DNA of 64,000 nucleotides from Actinoplanes sp. TFC3 (GCF_001553785.1 NZ_LOJP01000001.1:3293382-3357381); one strand, 5' to 3'; shown: positions 45,294 through 53,884, counted from the stretch's first letter. Notes: generated by a model from the letters alone, not told the origin. A program made the numbers and translations.

Positions 45294-45596
45294 TCACGGT
45301 ACGGCGGGCAGCGTCGGCAGCAGCGCGACACGCAGCCCGAGCCGCAACGCGGCCAAGGTCAGCGAGCTCGACCCGGCCCCGGTGTCCAGGTCGTCGGCGA
45401 ACGCGGGTTCGCGCAGCCCGAAGGCGTACCATCCGCCGTCGGTGGTGGCCCCGATGACCACGTCGAAGGTGCGCAGCAGGTCGTAGGCGTCGCGCCGCAG
45501 CTGCGGGGTGAGCTCCGGCGTCGGCGCGGTGAGCAGCAGAAAGTCGCGGTGGCGGTGGACGCCGGGCACGGTGGCGCAGCGAAAAGACCGGGTCAT
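45294..45596 (-). pseudogene. C-terminal fragment of a DUF2064 glycosyltransferase
   Basis: About 100 codons match the end of the TIGR04282/DUF2064 glycosyltransferase family: TPELTPQLRRDAYDLLRTFD, VVIGATTDGGWYAFGLREPA, TLAALRLGLRVALLPTLPAV. The family's N-terminal nucleotide-binding half (about 110 residues with the KxPxPGxxKTRL-like motif) is missing; the preceding MTRSFRCATVPGVHRHRDFL part does not match. A truncated relic. Confidence 0.6.
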
Positions 45597-45636
45597 GCCC
45601 CATCAGTGGCCGCCGGGGCCGGATCGGTTGCCCGGT

Positions 45637-46743
45637 TCAGGCAGAAATCCAATCGATGTGCGTGGTTACCTCGGCCAGGACGTCCGGGCGCGGTGCCACC
45701 CCCAGACCTGGCTTATCCGGTACGTCCAAATGCCCGTCAGCGAGCACAAAAGGCTCGGTCAGATCGGTGCTGAAGTAGCGCCCGGAGGCCGAGGTGTCCC
45801 CCGGCAGGGTGAAGCCCGGCAGCGCGGCGAGCGCCACATTGGCCGCGCGACCGAGCCCGGTTTCCAGCATCCCGCCGCACCACACCGGGATCCCCTGCGC
45901 CGCGCACACATCGTGAATGCGCCGTGCCTCCAAGTAACCGCCGACCCGGCCCGGCTTGATGTTCACCACCGCGCAGGCGCCCAGCGAGATCGCCGCGGCG
46001 GCCGTACGCGCCGAGGTGATCGACTCGTCCAGGCACACCGGCGTGGCGATCATCCTGGCCAGCTCGGCGTGCCCGGCCACGTCGTCCTCGTCCAGGGGCT
46101 GCTCGATCAGCAGCAGGGCGAACGGGTCCAGGCGGGCCAGGTGCCGGGCGTCGGCCAGGGTGTAGGCGGTGTTCGCGTCGACCTGAAGCAGCACCTCGTC
46201 GCCGAAGCGCTCGCGCACGGCCCGCACCGGCTCGACGTCCCAGCCCGGCTCGATCTTCAGCTTGATCCGCAGGTAGCCCTCGGCGAGGTAGCCGTCCACC
46301 GCGTCGAGCAGTTCGGGGATCGAGTCCATGATGCCCACCGACACCCCGCAGGGCACCCGGTCGTGCACCGCACCGAGTTCCCGGGCGAACGAGCGGCCCG
46401 CGGCGCGCAGCTCGGCGTCGAGGATCGCGGTCTCCAGCGCCGCCTTGGCCATCCGGTGACCCTTGAACGGGGCCAGCGCCGGTGCCACGGTGATGGCGTC
46501 GAGGCGGGGTTGCTGCAGCACCGCGGGGATCAGGAAGCGGCGCAGCACGTCCGCGGCGGCTGCGGCGTACTCCGAGGAGTAGCGCGGGTCGGCCATCGCC
46601 ACGCATTCGCCCCAGCCCTCGGCGTCCTCGGTGACCACGCGCACCAGCAGCACGTCGCGCTCGGTCTCGGTGCCGAACGACGTGCGGAACGGCGCGACCA
46701 GCGGCATCGCCACGCGCCGCAACTCCACCCCGGTGAGCTTCAC
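45637..46743 (-). CDS. N-acyl(succinyl)amino acid racemase / o-succinylbenzoate synthase family
   Basis: A 368-residue enolase-superfamily enzyme (MLE subgroup). GTG 46743 overlaps the previous stop (GTGA). Catalytic pieces are present: KxK in YLRIKLKIEPGWD, metal ligands in LLQVDANTAYTL, LLLIEQPLDEDD and TPVCLDESIT, and second base Lys in VVNIKPGRVGG. FRTSFGTETERDVLLVRV is the 20s loop. Menaquinone OSBS and N-succinylamino acid racemase share this sequence family. The operon with a GNAT acyltransferase and an M20 amidohydrolase favours racemisation of N-acyl amino acids; no other men genes are near. Confidence 0.88.
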   Translation of the reverse strand: MKLTGVELRRVAMPLVAPFRTSFGTETERDVLLVRVVTEDAEGWGECVAMADPRYSSEYAAAAADVLRRFLIPAVLQQPRLDAITVAPALAPFKGHRMAKAALETAILDAELRAAGRSFARELGAVHDRVPCGVSVGIMDSIPELLDAVDGYLAEGYLRIKLKIEPGWDVEPVRAVRERFGDEVLLQVDANTAYTLADARHLARLDPFALLLIEQPLDEDDVAGHAELARMIATPVCLDESITSARTAAAAISLGACAVVNIKPGRVGGYLEARRIHDVCAAQGIPVWCGGMLETGLGRAANVALAALPGFTLPGDTSASGRYFSTDLTEPFVLADGHLDVPDKPGLGVAPRPDVLAEVTTHIDWISA

Positions 46744-47501
46744 TGCGGCCTCCTCAGCACATATCCGGCGGCGCGGTCGAACCCGGTGACCTGCGCTCCC
46801 TCGGCCAGCAGGCCGGCCAGCACCTCGCGGACCGCGAGCCGCCACCGACGGGCGGCGGCGGGATCCGTGGTCCGCACCACCTCGATGTCCTCGGGCACCG
46901 CGACCAGCACCTGCTCTCCTGTCAGCGGGCCACGCCGAAGGTCGCGGTCCAGCGCCACGACCGCGTGCGGCCCGATGGGATCCGGCGTTCCGGGCCGCGG
47001 CGTCGCGGCCCGGGCGACGTCCCACCGCATGAGCAGCCGGTCGGACGGGTCGTCGCCGTTGATCCGATCGTGCATGGGACCGTAGAAGTCGCTGAGGTAC
47101 TCCACCGGCTCGGCGCCGAGTTTCGCCAGATTGAAGTACGCGTTGCGGGCCACGAGCGGGTCGACGGTCCAGGTGATCGCGGCTGCGCCCCGGTCGCGGG
47201 CCCAGCCGAGCTGATGCTGCTTGAGGGCGTACCCGATGCTGCGCCCGATTGCCGCCCGCGCAACGCCCGTCACGTGGCTGTGCAATTCCCGCTCGCCGGG
47301 TGGGCCGAAAAACGCGACGCAGCCGCCGAGCAGCTCACCGCCGTCGTAGGCACCGGCGATGTAGTTTCCGGCCTTGGCCAGCGCCCGCAGCAGCTCGGTG
47401 CCCAGCAGCGGTACGGGCTCGCCCTGCCAGACCGCGCCGAGAACCCGGTCGACGGCCTCCAGATCGGCGATCGCGGACAGGGTACGAACCTCGATGCTCA
47501 T
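46740..47501 (-). CDS. GNAT-fold acyltransferase, probable N-acylation step
   Basis: A 253-residue GNAT superfamily protein of the COG3375 type. The central part holds GGCVAFFGPPGERELHSHVT, then VARAAIGRSIGYALKQHQLG as the acyl-CoA pyrophosphate loop, and ITWTVDPLVARNAYFNLAKL. In Geobacillus an equivalent GNAT succinylates D-amino acids beside the racemase and the M20 desuccinylase. The same triad here, with four-base overlaps on both sides, suggests the same pathway. The acyl donor is inferred. Confidence 0.85.
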   Translation of the reverse strand: MSIEVRTLSAIADLEAVDRVLGAVWQGEPVPLLGTELLRALAKAGNYIAGAYDGGELLGGCVAFFGPPGERELHSHVTGVARAAIGRSIGYALKQHQLGWARDRGAAAITWTVDPLVARNAYFNLAKLGAEPVEYLSDFYGPMHDRINGDDPSDRLLMRWDVARAATPRPGTPDPIGPHAVVALDRDLRRGPLTGEQVLVAVPEDIEVVRTTDPAAARRWRLAVREVLAGLLAEGAQVTGFDRAAGYVLRRPQ

Positions 47502-48637
47502 GGCCGGACCAGCTCCTCGATCAGCCCGGCGAGCAGCGCCGCCCGCCCGGCCAGCTCGGCGACCAGGACATGCTCGTCGTCGGCGTGCGCGCCTCCGCCG
47601 ACCGCGCCGAGCCCGTCCAGGGTGGGTACGCCGATGCCCGCGGTGAAGTTGCCATCCGAGCCGCCCCCGACCGCGGCGGCCGTGGGGGCGGGTAAGCCAA
47701 GTCGGTCAGCGACCCGGGTGGCCCGCTCGAACAGCGCGGCCGTGGCGTCGCGGGTCAGCGGTGGCCGGTTCGGGCCGCCGAGGATCTCCAGGCGGGCGCC
47801 GGGCAGCACCGGGCGCAGGGCGTGTACGGCGGTGTCTACCCGCTGCTGCTCGGCGGTGTCGCGCACGCGCACGTCGACGGCCACCTCTCCGGCGGCCGGT
47901 ACGGTGTTCTCCGAGCTGCCCGCGCTGAGCAGGGTCGGGGTGACAGTCGTGCCCCGCCCCGGGGCGTTCAACGCGGCGAGGGCCAGCACCTGGTGGGCGA
48001 GTTCGATGGTTGCGTTGGTGCCGCGCTCGGGTTCCAGGCCGGCGTGCGCGGCGCGCCCGTGTGCCCGTACCCGATATCGTGAGACGCCTTTGCGTTCTGT
48101 CTTGAGCGCGCCCCCGGCGGCGGCCGCCTCCAGCACCAGCGCGGCCACGCACCCGGCGGCTTCCTTCTCGATCAACGCCCGCGAGGTCGGCGAGCCGAGC
48201 TCCTCGTCGCAGGTGATCAGCAGCGTCACCCCGGCCGGCGCATGCAGGTGGTGCACGGCGTACAGGGCGAGCACCAGCCCGGCCTTCATGTCCACGCAGC
48301 CAGGCCCGCGCAGCACGCCGTCGCGCACCGAGTACGGATGTGAGGCCAGGGATCCGAGCGGCCACACCGTGTCGTGATGGCCGAGCAGCAGCACCTTCGC
48401 CGGCCCCTCACCCAGCCGCCAGCGCAGGTGTACCCGCCCCTCGGCCTCGACCCGGTCGGGCGCCACGCCCAGCAGCCGGGTGCCCAGCTCGGCGACGACC
48501 TCGGTGCTCGCGGCCAGCGCGGCACGATCGGTGGACGGCGACTCGCAGGTGACAAGGCGTTCGATATCGGTCAGCATCGCCGGCAGCCTCGCCGAGAGCC
48601 GGGCCGCCATCGACGGTGCTCCGTCACCGGAGTTCAT
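47498..48637 (-). CDS. M20-family metallohydrolase (probable N-acyl-L-amino acid deacylase)
   Basis: A 379-residue zinc hydrolase. Metal and catalytic residues: HxD in LLLGHHDTVWPLG, bridging Asp in GPGCVDMKAGL, Glu pair in TCDEELGSPTSR, and a C-terminal His in GGGAHADDEHV. A dimerisation domain (about 175-290) is inserted, as in carboxypeptidase G2-like enzymes. First gene of the operon, leading GNAT and racemase; its likely role is hydrolysis of N-acyl-L-amino acids. Peptidase activity cannot be ruled out. It is divergent from the Ser/Thr kinase gene. Confidence 0.88.
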   Translation of the reverse strand: MNSGDGAPSMAARLSARLPAMLTDIERLVTCESPSTDRAALAASTEVVAELGTRLLGVAPDRVEAEGRVHLRWRLGEGPAKVLLLGHHDTVWPLGSLASHPYSVRDGVLRGPGCVDMKAGLVLALYAVHHLHAPAGVTLLITCDEELGSPTSRALIEKEAAGCVAALVLEAAAAGGALKTERKGVSRYRVRAHGRAAHAGLEPERGTNATIELAHQVLALAALNAPGRGTTVTPTLLSAGSSENTVPAAGEVAVDVRVRDTAEQQRVDTAVHALRPVLPGARLEILGGPNRPPLTRDATAALFERATRVADRLGLPAPTAAAVGGGSDGNFTAGIGVPTLDGLGAVGGGAHADDEHVLVAELAGRAALLAGLIEELVRP

Positions 48638-48681
48638 ACCCGGTCATCCTACGGGCGATTCACGCGATAGTGTGCACCTCC

Positions 48682-50256
48682 GTGAGCAGGCCCCTGCGCC
48701 CCGGTGACCCACGCGAGCTGGGCGGTTACCGGCTGCTGTCACGCCTGGGCGAGGGCGGCATGGGCTCGGTCTATCTCGGGCGCAACGCGGCCGGCACGCT
48801 GGCCGCGATCAAGGTCATCCGCCCCGAGTACGCCGCCGACGACGAGTTTCGCGGCCGCTTCCGCAGCGAGGTCAACCGGGCCCGGCAAGTGCCGCCGTTC
48901 TGCACCGCCGCCGTGCTGGACGCCGACCCCGGGCACGAGACGCCCTACCTGGTGGTCGAGTACGTCGACGGGCCCGACCTGGGTCAGGTCATCGGTGAGA
49001 GCGGCCCGCTGACCGGCGGCAACCTGCACAGCGTGGCGGTCGGCGTGGCCACCGCTATCGCCGCGATCCACGGCGCCGGGGTCATCCACCGCGACCTCAA
49101 ACCGGCGAACGTGCTGTTCGCGCTGGGTGCGCCGAAGGTCATCGACTTCGGGATCGCCCGGGCGATGGAGCTGACCAGCAAGCACACCCGCACCGATCAG
49201 ATGGTCGGCACGGTGGCCTACATGGCGCCGGAACGCTTCGACTCCGACAGCAGCGCCACCGGCCCGGCCGCGGACGTGTTCGCCTGGGGTGCGGTGGTCA
49301 CGTATGCGGGCACCGGCCGTACCCCGTTCGCCGGGGACACCCCCGCGGTGACCGCGGCGAAGATCCTCACCCAGCCACCCAACCTGGACGGGCTGCCCGA
49401 TCCGCTGCGCACCGTGGTGGCCCGCTCGCTGGCCAAGGACCCGCGGGAGCGCCCGACCGCGCACGAGCTGCTCGACATGCTGCTGTCCGACGGCTCCACC
49501 GAGGCCCGCACCCTGGCCCGCAGCCCCGAGCTGCGCAAGGCCGCCGACGCTGTGCGCCGCAACCGTCCCCGGCCGGGCCGCCGGCGGGTGGCGTTCGCCG
49601 CCGCGCTGACCGTTGCCGCCGCGGCCGGTGGCGTCATCCTCGCCCTGAACCGCGGCGGCGATCCCCCGGCGGCGCAGCCGCTGCTCACGATCGCTGCCCC
49701 GGCGCCCCGCCAGGTCCGGGGACTGTCGGTGATCGACCCGCTGGACCGGCCCGGCCAGTGGCGCGCCCGCAGCGGCGACGACGGCGCTGCCTGCACGTTC
49801 ACCGGCGGCGCTCTGCAGATGAGCACCGGCGACGGCGGCTCGTTCGACTGTCCCGGCCCGACCGACACTTTCGCCGGTGATCAGCGCATCGCCGCCGACA
49901 TCACCGTGCTCGCCGCGGGTAGCTGCGCGCTGATCGGGTTCCGGCGCAACGGCTCCAGCGGCTACCTGCTGTCGGCCTGCCCCACCGGCGTCGAACTGGC
50001 GCTGGAGAACGATGGCGACAAGACCACGCTCACCTCGGTGGCCGGCGGCGACTTCCAACCCGGCAGCAGGCACCGTCTGCAGATCGACCTGCGCGGCGCC
50101 ACGGCCACGGTGTCGCTCGACGGCAATCCCGCCTTCCAGGCTCCGATCACCGACTCCACACTGGTCGCCGGTCAGGTCAGTTTCGGCGTGGAGCGCGACC
50201 CCGACCTCGGCCCTGGCAAGGTGTCCTTCGCGGCGGCGGAGATCTTGTCCCTCTGA
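48682..50256 (+). CDS. membrane Ser/Thr protein kinase with LamG-like ectodomain
   Basis: A 524-residue protein. GTG 48682 (VSRPLRPGDPRELGGY) has no Shine-Dalgarno; GATAGT at 48666-48671 would serve as -10 of a leaderless transcript. Kinase domain (about 15-270): GEGGMGSVYLG, AIKVIRPEYA, VIHRDLKPANVLF, VIDFGIARAM, VGTVAYMAPERF, all catalytic residues intact. A membrane helix follows at about 310-328 (VAFAAALTVAAAAGGVILAL). The ectodomain (about 350-524) is a beta-sandwich resembling LamG or glucanase-like folds, with Cys pairs (ACTFTGGAL, SFDCPGPTD). It probably senses an extracellular ligand. Confidence 0.92.
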   Translation: MSRPLRPGDPRELGGYRLLSRLGEGGMGSVYLGRNAAGTLAAIKVIRPEYAADDEFRGRFRSEVNRARQVPPFCTAAVLDADPGHETPYLVVEYVDGPDLGQVIGESGPLTGGNLHSVAVGVATAIAAIHGAGVIHRDLKPANVLFALGAPKVIDFGIARAMELTSKHTRTDQMVGTVAYMAPERFDSDSSATGPAADVFAWGAVVTYAGTGRTPFAGDTPAVTAAKILTQPPNLDGLPDPLRTVVARSLAKDPRERPTAHELLDMLLSDGSTEARTLARSPELRKAADAVRRNRPRPGRRRVAFAAALTVAAAAGGVILALNRGGDPPAAQPLLTIAAPAPRQVRGLSVIDPLDRPGQWRARSGDDGAACTFTGGALQMSTGDGGSFDCPGPTDTFAGDQRIAADITVLAAGSCALIGFRRNGSSGYLLSACPTGVELALENDGDKTTLTSVAGGDFQPGSRHRLQIDLRGATATVSLDGNPAFQAPITDSTLVAGQVSFGVERDPDLGPGKVSFAAAEILSL

Positions 50257-50319
50257 ATGATCCAATGTGGTCATCCGCGCGTATTGTGTCGCATCGGACC
50301 CGAGGTTGCGGAGATTCAC

Positions 50320-51228
50320 ATGGCGGACAGCACCGACGATGCGCCCCCGGACCCGGTGCTGGTCCGGCCGTACATCACCACCGAACCGGGCACGGCCGCC
50401 TGGCCGCGCAGCGCCACGCTTCCCCCGGAGGAGGCCACCGCTTCCCTGCCCGTCGTCGCGCCCGCGCCGCCGCCATCCGAGAGCCCCGGTGGTCCCTCGC
50501 CGCTGCGCCAGCGCCTGCTGGTCCTGTCCGGCATCGTGATCCTCGCCCTCGGCGCCGCCGGTGTCCTGCTGCTCACCACGCACGACGACAAACCCTCACG
50601 AGCGACAATGCCAGGGACCGATTTCTCGTACGTTCCCACGAGCGCGACGATCACCCCCGGCATCGCCATCAGCCGGGCCTCAGCCGCGGCCCCCGCCTCG
50701 GCCCCGGCCTCGCGCCCCTCGCAGCGCAGCACCGCGTCCCGTCAGCCCGGCGCCTCCGGCCAACCGGCGGGCACCCCGAGCGCGGGCTACGCCGTCCCGC
50801 CACCGCCCAGCGCGGCTCCCACCTCGGTGGCCCCGGCCGACCCGACGCAGGCCCCGCCCCCGGCCAGCGCCCTCACCGGCCCGATCACCTCCGGCAGCGA
50901 CCGGTGCCTGGCGCTGGGTGGCCTGCTGGGCGTCGACGGCACCCCGATCATCACGTCGGGCTGCAGCGGCGTCAGCTACCAGAGCTTCACGCTGGCCACC
51001 GACGGCACGCTGCGGGTCGCCGGGCACTGCACCCAGGCCACCGGCGACGCCACCGTGCGCTCGGTGGGCTGCGACGACCGCGCGAGCGCGCAGTGGCGGC
51101 GGGGGCCGGGTGGCACGCTGGTCAACCAGGCCGGCGGGCTGTGCCTGACCGACCCCGGATCCTCGGGCGCCACGGTCAGGGTCAGCGCGTGCACCGGCGC
51201 CGCCGATCAGGTGTGGTCGCTCACGTGA
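50320..51228 (+). CDS. membrane-anchored ricin-type (RICIN) lectin-domain protein
   Basis: A 302-residue protein with ATG 50320 and GGAG seven bases upstream. The cytosolic N-terminus is Pro-rich, with a helix at about 67-87 (LLVLSGIVILALGAAGVLLL) and a Ser/Ala/Pro linker to about 185. A partial ricin B-type trefoil of about 115 residues follows (SDRCLALGGLLGVDGTPIIT, LCLTDPGSSGATVRVSACTG, DQVWSLT) with paired Cys. Likely binds surface or environmental glycans. The same plan (cytosolic tail, helix, linker, lectin) recurs in the AbfB protein at 39790-40737. It follows the kinase gene and may be its partner or substrate. Confidence 0.8.
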   Translation: MADSTDDAPPDPVLVRPYITTEPGTAAWPRSATLPPEEATASLPVVAPAPPPSESPGGPSPLRQRLLVLSGIVILALGAAGVLLLTTHDDKPSRATMPGTDFSYVPTSATITPGIAISRASAAAPASAPASRPSQRSTASRQPGASGQPAGTPSAGYAVPPPPSAAPTSVAPADPTQAPPPASALTGPITSGSDRCLALGGLLGVDGTPIITSGCSGVSYQSFTLATDGTLRVAGHCTQATGDATVRSVGCDDRASAQWRRGPGGTLVNQAGGLCLTDPGSSGATVRVSACTGAADQVWSLT

Positions 51229-51871
51229 TGACGGGCCGGATGGCGGCCAGCTCGGGGTGCGGGGCCGGGATGCGCCCACTGGCCCATTCCACGAAGTCGA
51301 GGACCGGCACGGCGCACGCGGAGAAGTGGGCGTACCGGTCAGTTATGTGCACCTGCTGGTCCACGCGCTCGGCCAGATGCTGCGCGCAGACCCCGACCGC
51401 CGCCGGCTCCACCCACGCATGCGGGTGGGCCAGCACCGCGTGGGCCAGGTCCGTGCCGTGCACGACACCCTCGACACACCGGGTGACCAGGAATTCTTCC
51501 AAGGTGACGTTGCCCAGCCGGACCGCCACGAGCCGGGTGTCCGGCACCCCGGCCAGCGCCTTCCCGGCCGCCTCCACCGCCTCGCGCAGGCCTTCCGCCG
51601 ACGCCGTCTCCCCCGCCGCCCGGTCCCGGATGGCCGCGGCAACCTTGGCCGACTCGTCGTAGTAGCCGGCCAGCGACACCGATCGGGACTCCGGCGCGGG
51701 CCGCCGCAACGCCGAGGTCACCGCCATGACGTTGCGCACCACGTGGGCCAGCAGGTTGCGCACCCGCCACGGCTCCAACCGGGTCGGCTGTTGCAGATCC
51801 GGCGGTTCCAGCCCCGTTGCACGTGCCACCAGCAGGTCCCACTGCGCCACAGCCGCCTCACGGACATCCAT
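51221..51871 (-). CDS. maleylpyruvate-isomerase-family mycothiol-dependent (DinB-fold) enzyme
   Basis: A 216-residue protein; ATG 51871 is chosen over GTG 51880. The four-helix MDMPI/DinB-like domain carries the metal His set: RNLLAHVVRNVMAV near residue 45 and EGVVHGTDLAHAVL near residue 140. These enzymes use mycothiol as thiol cofactor for isomerisation or conjugation. The C-terminal 45 residues form the smaller domain. The substrate is unknown. Its 3' end overlaps the lectin gene's 3' end by eight bases (convergent). Confidence 0.82.
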   Translation of the reverse strand: MDVREAAVAQWDLLVARATGLEPPDLQQPTRLEPWRVRNLLAHVVRNVMAVTSALRRPAPESRSVSLAGYYDESAKVAAAIRDRAAGETASAEGLREAVEAAGKALAGVPDTRLVAVRLGNVTLEEFLVTRCVEGVVHGTDLAHAVLAHPHAWVEPAAVGVCAQHLAERVDQQVHITDRYAHFSACAVPVLDFVEWASGRIPAPHPELAAIRPVIT

Positions 51872-51902
51872 GGGTTTCACTTTAAGCGCAACCCGTTCGG
51901 GC

Positions 51903-52481
51903 TCAACCCGTGCGCCCGTTCGCGTACACCACCCGAAAGCCCAGGTGCTCGGCCAGGGCCGCCCACCGCCCGGAGCGCACCAGCCGTTCGACGCTGTCGA
52001 TGCGCCCCCCGTTGACCAGCGCGTTGAGCACCACCGTCTCGAAGGCCGCCGACTCCACCCAGTCGATCGCCTTGGTGAACCCGCACAGCATCGCCGCCTT
52101 GGTCTCGTGCAGGAACTCCTTGAGCACCCGATCCGAGGCGCGCAGCACCGAGCAGCTGCCGAAGTACAGGCTGCGCCCGCCGCAGCGCCCGGACATCCAG
52201 GCCGCGATCTCGTCCAGCTCGACCGTGGTCCTGGCGGTCAGGCACAGCTGCGACGGCTGGCCGTGCAACGCGAAGAACCCCACCTTGTAGTCCTGGTACT
52301 TGCGCGACAGCCAGGTGTCGAGGTAGTAGTGCAGCTCCTCGGTGGTGGCCGTGTCGCGGTGGATGAACCGGATCGATCCGAGGCGTTCGAGCAGCTCAAG
52401 GGTGGGCAGCACGGATCCCCGCTCGGTCAGGTCGTCCTCCCACTGGCCCTCGACGCAGAACACTCCCCCGGGCTTGCGCAC
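51903..52481 (-). CDS. caspase-like small protein (predicted His-Cys dyad)
   Basis: A 192-residue protein with no clear named family beyond DUF-type hypothetical proteins. Alternating strand/helix pattern: FCVEGQWEDDL, IRFIHRDTATTEELHYYLD, YKVGFFALHGQPSQLCLTAR, GGRSLYFGSCSVLRASDRVL, AAMLCGFTKAIDWVESAAFE. The pair ALHG (His73-Gly74) after one strand and GSCS (Cys110) after the next matches the HG...xCx dyad of caspase/CHAT-fold peptidases. Length fits a minimal caspase-like core without pro-domain. Enzymatic activity is inferred from motif spacing only. It stands alone, 32 bases upstream of the MDMPI gene in the same orientation. Confidence 0.6.
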   Translation of the reverse strand: MRKPGGVFCVEGQWEDDLTERGSVLPTLELLERLGSIRFIHRDTATTEELHYYLDTWLSRKYQDYKVGFFALHGQPSQLCLTARTTVELDEIAAWMSGRCGGRSLYFGSCSVLRASDRVLKEFLHETKAAMLCGFTKAIDWVESAAFETVVLNALVNGGRIDSVERLVRSGRWAALAEHLGFRVVYANGRTG

Positions 52482-52616
52482 CTGACCTCCTAAGCCGCCT
52501 CAGCGCCCGACGCTAGCTCACCGGGAGCGCCGGGATGATCCCCGACACCACAAGGCCGACGAAGCTCACAAAGGCGGGCACGGTGCGGGCGGGTCCGGGC
52601 GCAGTAGCCTGGGAGC

Positions 52617-52760
52617 ATGGTGGAGATCGACTTCGAGCCCCCGGCTGCGGTGGAGGACTCTCCCGAAGTTCCGGAGGTCACGCCCGCCGAGCCGCTCAAG
52701 GGGCTCATCGTGCTCGGATCCGGGGACGCCGACGCGTGCTCGGATGGCAACTGTTTCTGA
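52617..52760 (+). CDS. 47-residue acidic peptide ending DACSDGNCF
   Basis: ATG 52617 follows GGGAG; TAGCCT at 52604-52609 could also be a -10 for a near-leaderless transcript. The peptide is acidic (MVEIDFEPPAAVEDSPEVPE first), has a hydrophobic middle (KGLIVLGSG) and ends with two Cys in DACSDGNCF. Third-position GC matches real genes. It lies 13 bases before a FrnE/DsbA-type oxidoreductase. The layout (acidic leader, short Cys core) resembles a RiPP precursor, but no known class fits. It could also be a small redox or metal-binding protein. Confidence 0.5.
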   Translation: MVEIDFEPPAAVEDSPEVPEVTPAEPLKGLIVLGSGDADACSDGNCF

Positions 52761-52773
52761 GAGGAACAAGTTC

Positions 52774-53409
52774 GTGCTGGTCGAGATCTGGTCCGACGTC
52801 GTCTGCCCGTGGTGCTACATCGGCAAGCGGCGCCTGGAGACCGCGCTGACGTCGTTCGAGCACGCCGCCGACGTCGAGATCGTGTGGCGCAGCTTCCAGC
52901 TGGACCCGCGCACCCCCAAGAACAGCTACGAGCCGGTGTACGACGCCCTGGCCAAGAAGTTCGGTGGCTCGAAGGACCAGGTCAAGCAGATGACCGCCCA
53001 GGTGGCCGAGCTGGCCGAAGCGGAGGGCTTGCACTACGACTTCGCCAACGCGGTCAGCTTCAACACCTTCGACGCCCACCGCCTGCTGCACCTGGCCAAG
53101 AAGCACGGGGCCGGCGGGGAGGCGCATGAACGCCTGATGCGCGCCAACCTGATCGAGGGCGCCCGCATGGACACCGGCACCCTGGTCAAGCTGGCCGAGG
53201 AGGTGGGCGTACCCGGCGACGAGGCCCGCCACGTCCTGGACACCGACGAGTACACCGCCGACGTCAACGCGGACATCCGCCAGGCCCAGGAGTACGGGGC
53301 AACCGGCGTACCCTTCTTCGTCCTCGACCGTGCATACGGCGTGTCCGGTGCCCAGCCCGCCGAGGTTTTCCTGCAGGCCCTGACCACCGCCCACAAGGCC
53401 GGCGCCTGA
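52774..53409 (+). CDS. DsbA-family (FrnE-like) thiol oxidoreductase
   Basis: A 211-residue cytosolic thioredoxin-fold protein. GTG 52774 (VLVEIWSDVVCPWCYIG) with AGAGGA at 52759-52764 is preferred; ATG 52744 would overlap the preceding peptide gene. The active site is CPWC, followed by KRRLETAL. The cis-Pro loop is TGVPFFVLDRAYGVSGAQ. FrnE proteins are involved in polyketide and oxidative-stress chemistry as disulfide isomerases. With the Cys peptide immediately upstream it may act on that peptide; this is inference. Confidence 0.9.
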   Translation: MLVEIWSDVVCPWCYIGKRRLETALTSFEHAADVEIVWRSFQLDPRTPKNSYEPVYDALAKKFGGSKDQVKQMTAQVAELAEAEGLHYDFANAVSFNTFDAHRLLHLAKKHGAGGEAHERLMRANLIEGARMDTGTLVKLAEEVGVPGDEARHVLDTDEYTADVNADIRQAQEYGATGVPFFVLDRAYGVSGAQPAEVFLQALTTAHKAGA

Positions 53410-53467
53410 CCGGCACCGGCATCCCCGCCGTGCCCGTCGCTTCTGGACCATGGGTGAGGATGGACCC

Positions 53468-53884
53468 ATGAAATGGACTATGATGGGAACGGCCCTCGCC
53501 TGCGCGAACCCGCCCGCGGCGGCCGCCTGGTTCACCGAGCACCTCGGTTTCGTCGTCGGCGCCGACCTCGGCTGGTACGTCACCACCCAGCACCCCGCGC
53601 ACCCCGATCTGAGCCTCGACTTCATCGAGCGCAATCACGAGTCGTGGCCGGCCGTCACCCGCGGTACGACAGTGGCCGGCACGCTGCTGGCCTTCATCGT
53701 CGAGGATGTCGACGCCGAGCACGAGCGGCTCAGCGCGGCCGGGGTGAGCGTGGTGATGCCGCTGGTCTCCGAGCCCTGGGGGCAGCGCCGTTTCCAGGTC
53801 GCCGGCCCCGACGGCGTGCTGGTCGAGCTGTTGCAGCGGATCGCGCCCGACCCCGAGTGGCTGGCCGCCAACGGCCTGGGCTGA
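53468..53884 (+). CDS. VOC-superfamily (glyoxalase-fold) protein
   Basis: A 138-residue protein with ATG 53468 and GAGGA at 53457-53461. Two beta-alpha-beta-beta-beta units: AAAWFTEHLGFVVGADLGWY, then VEDVDAEHERLSAAGVSVVM, SEPWGQRRFQVAGPDGVLVE. The terminal Glu in VLVELLQ could be a metal ligand, but the first-strand His is lacking (MMGTALACANPPAA), so metal binding may be partial. Reads as a small bleomycin-resistance/extradiol-like binding protein. Substrate unknown. Confidence 0.8.
   Translation: MKWTMMGTALACANPPAAAAWFTEHLGFVVGADLGWYVTTQHPAHPDLSLDFIERNHESWPAVTRGTTVAGTLLAFIVEDVDAEHERLSAAGVSVVMPLVSEPWGQRRFQVAGPDGVLVELLQRIAPDPEWLAANGLG

Noticed and set aside
45637-46743. Menaquinone gene menC
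   Set aside because: Same family, but no other men genes are present and the GNAT/M20 operon fits amino acid racemisation better. OSBS activity cannot be excluded.
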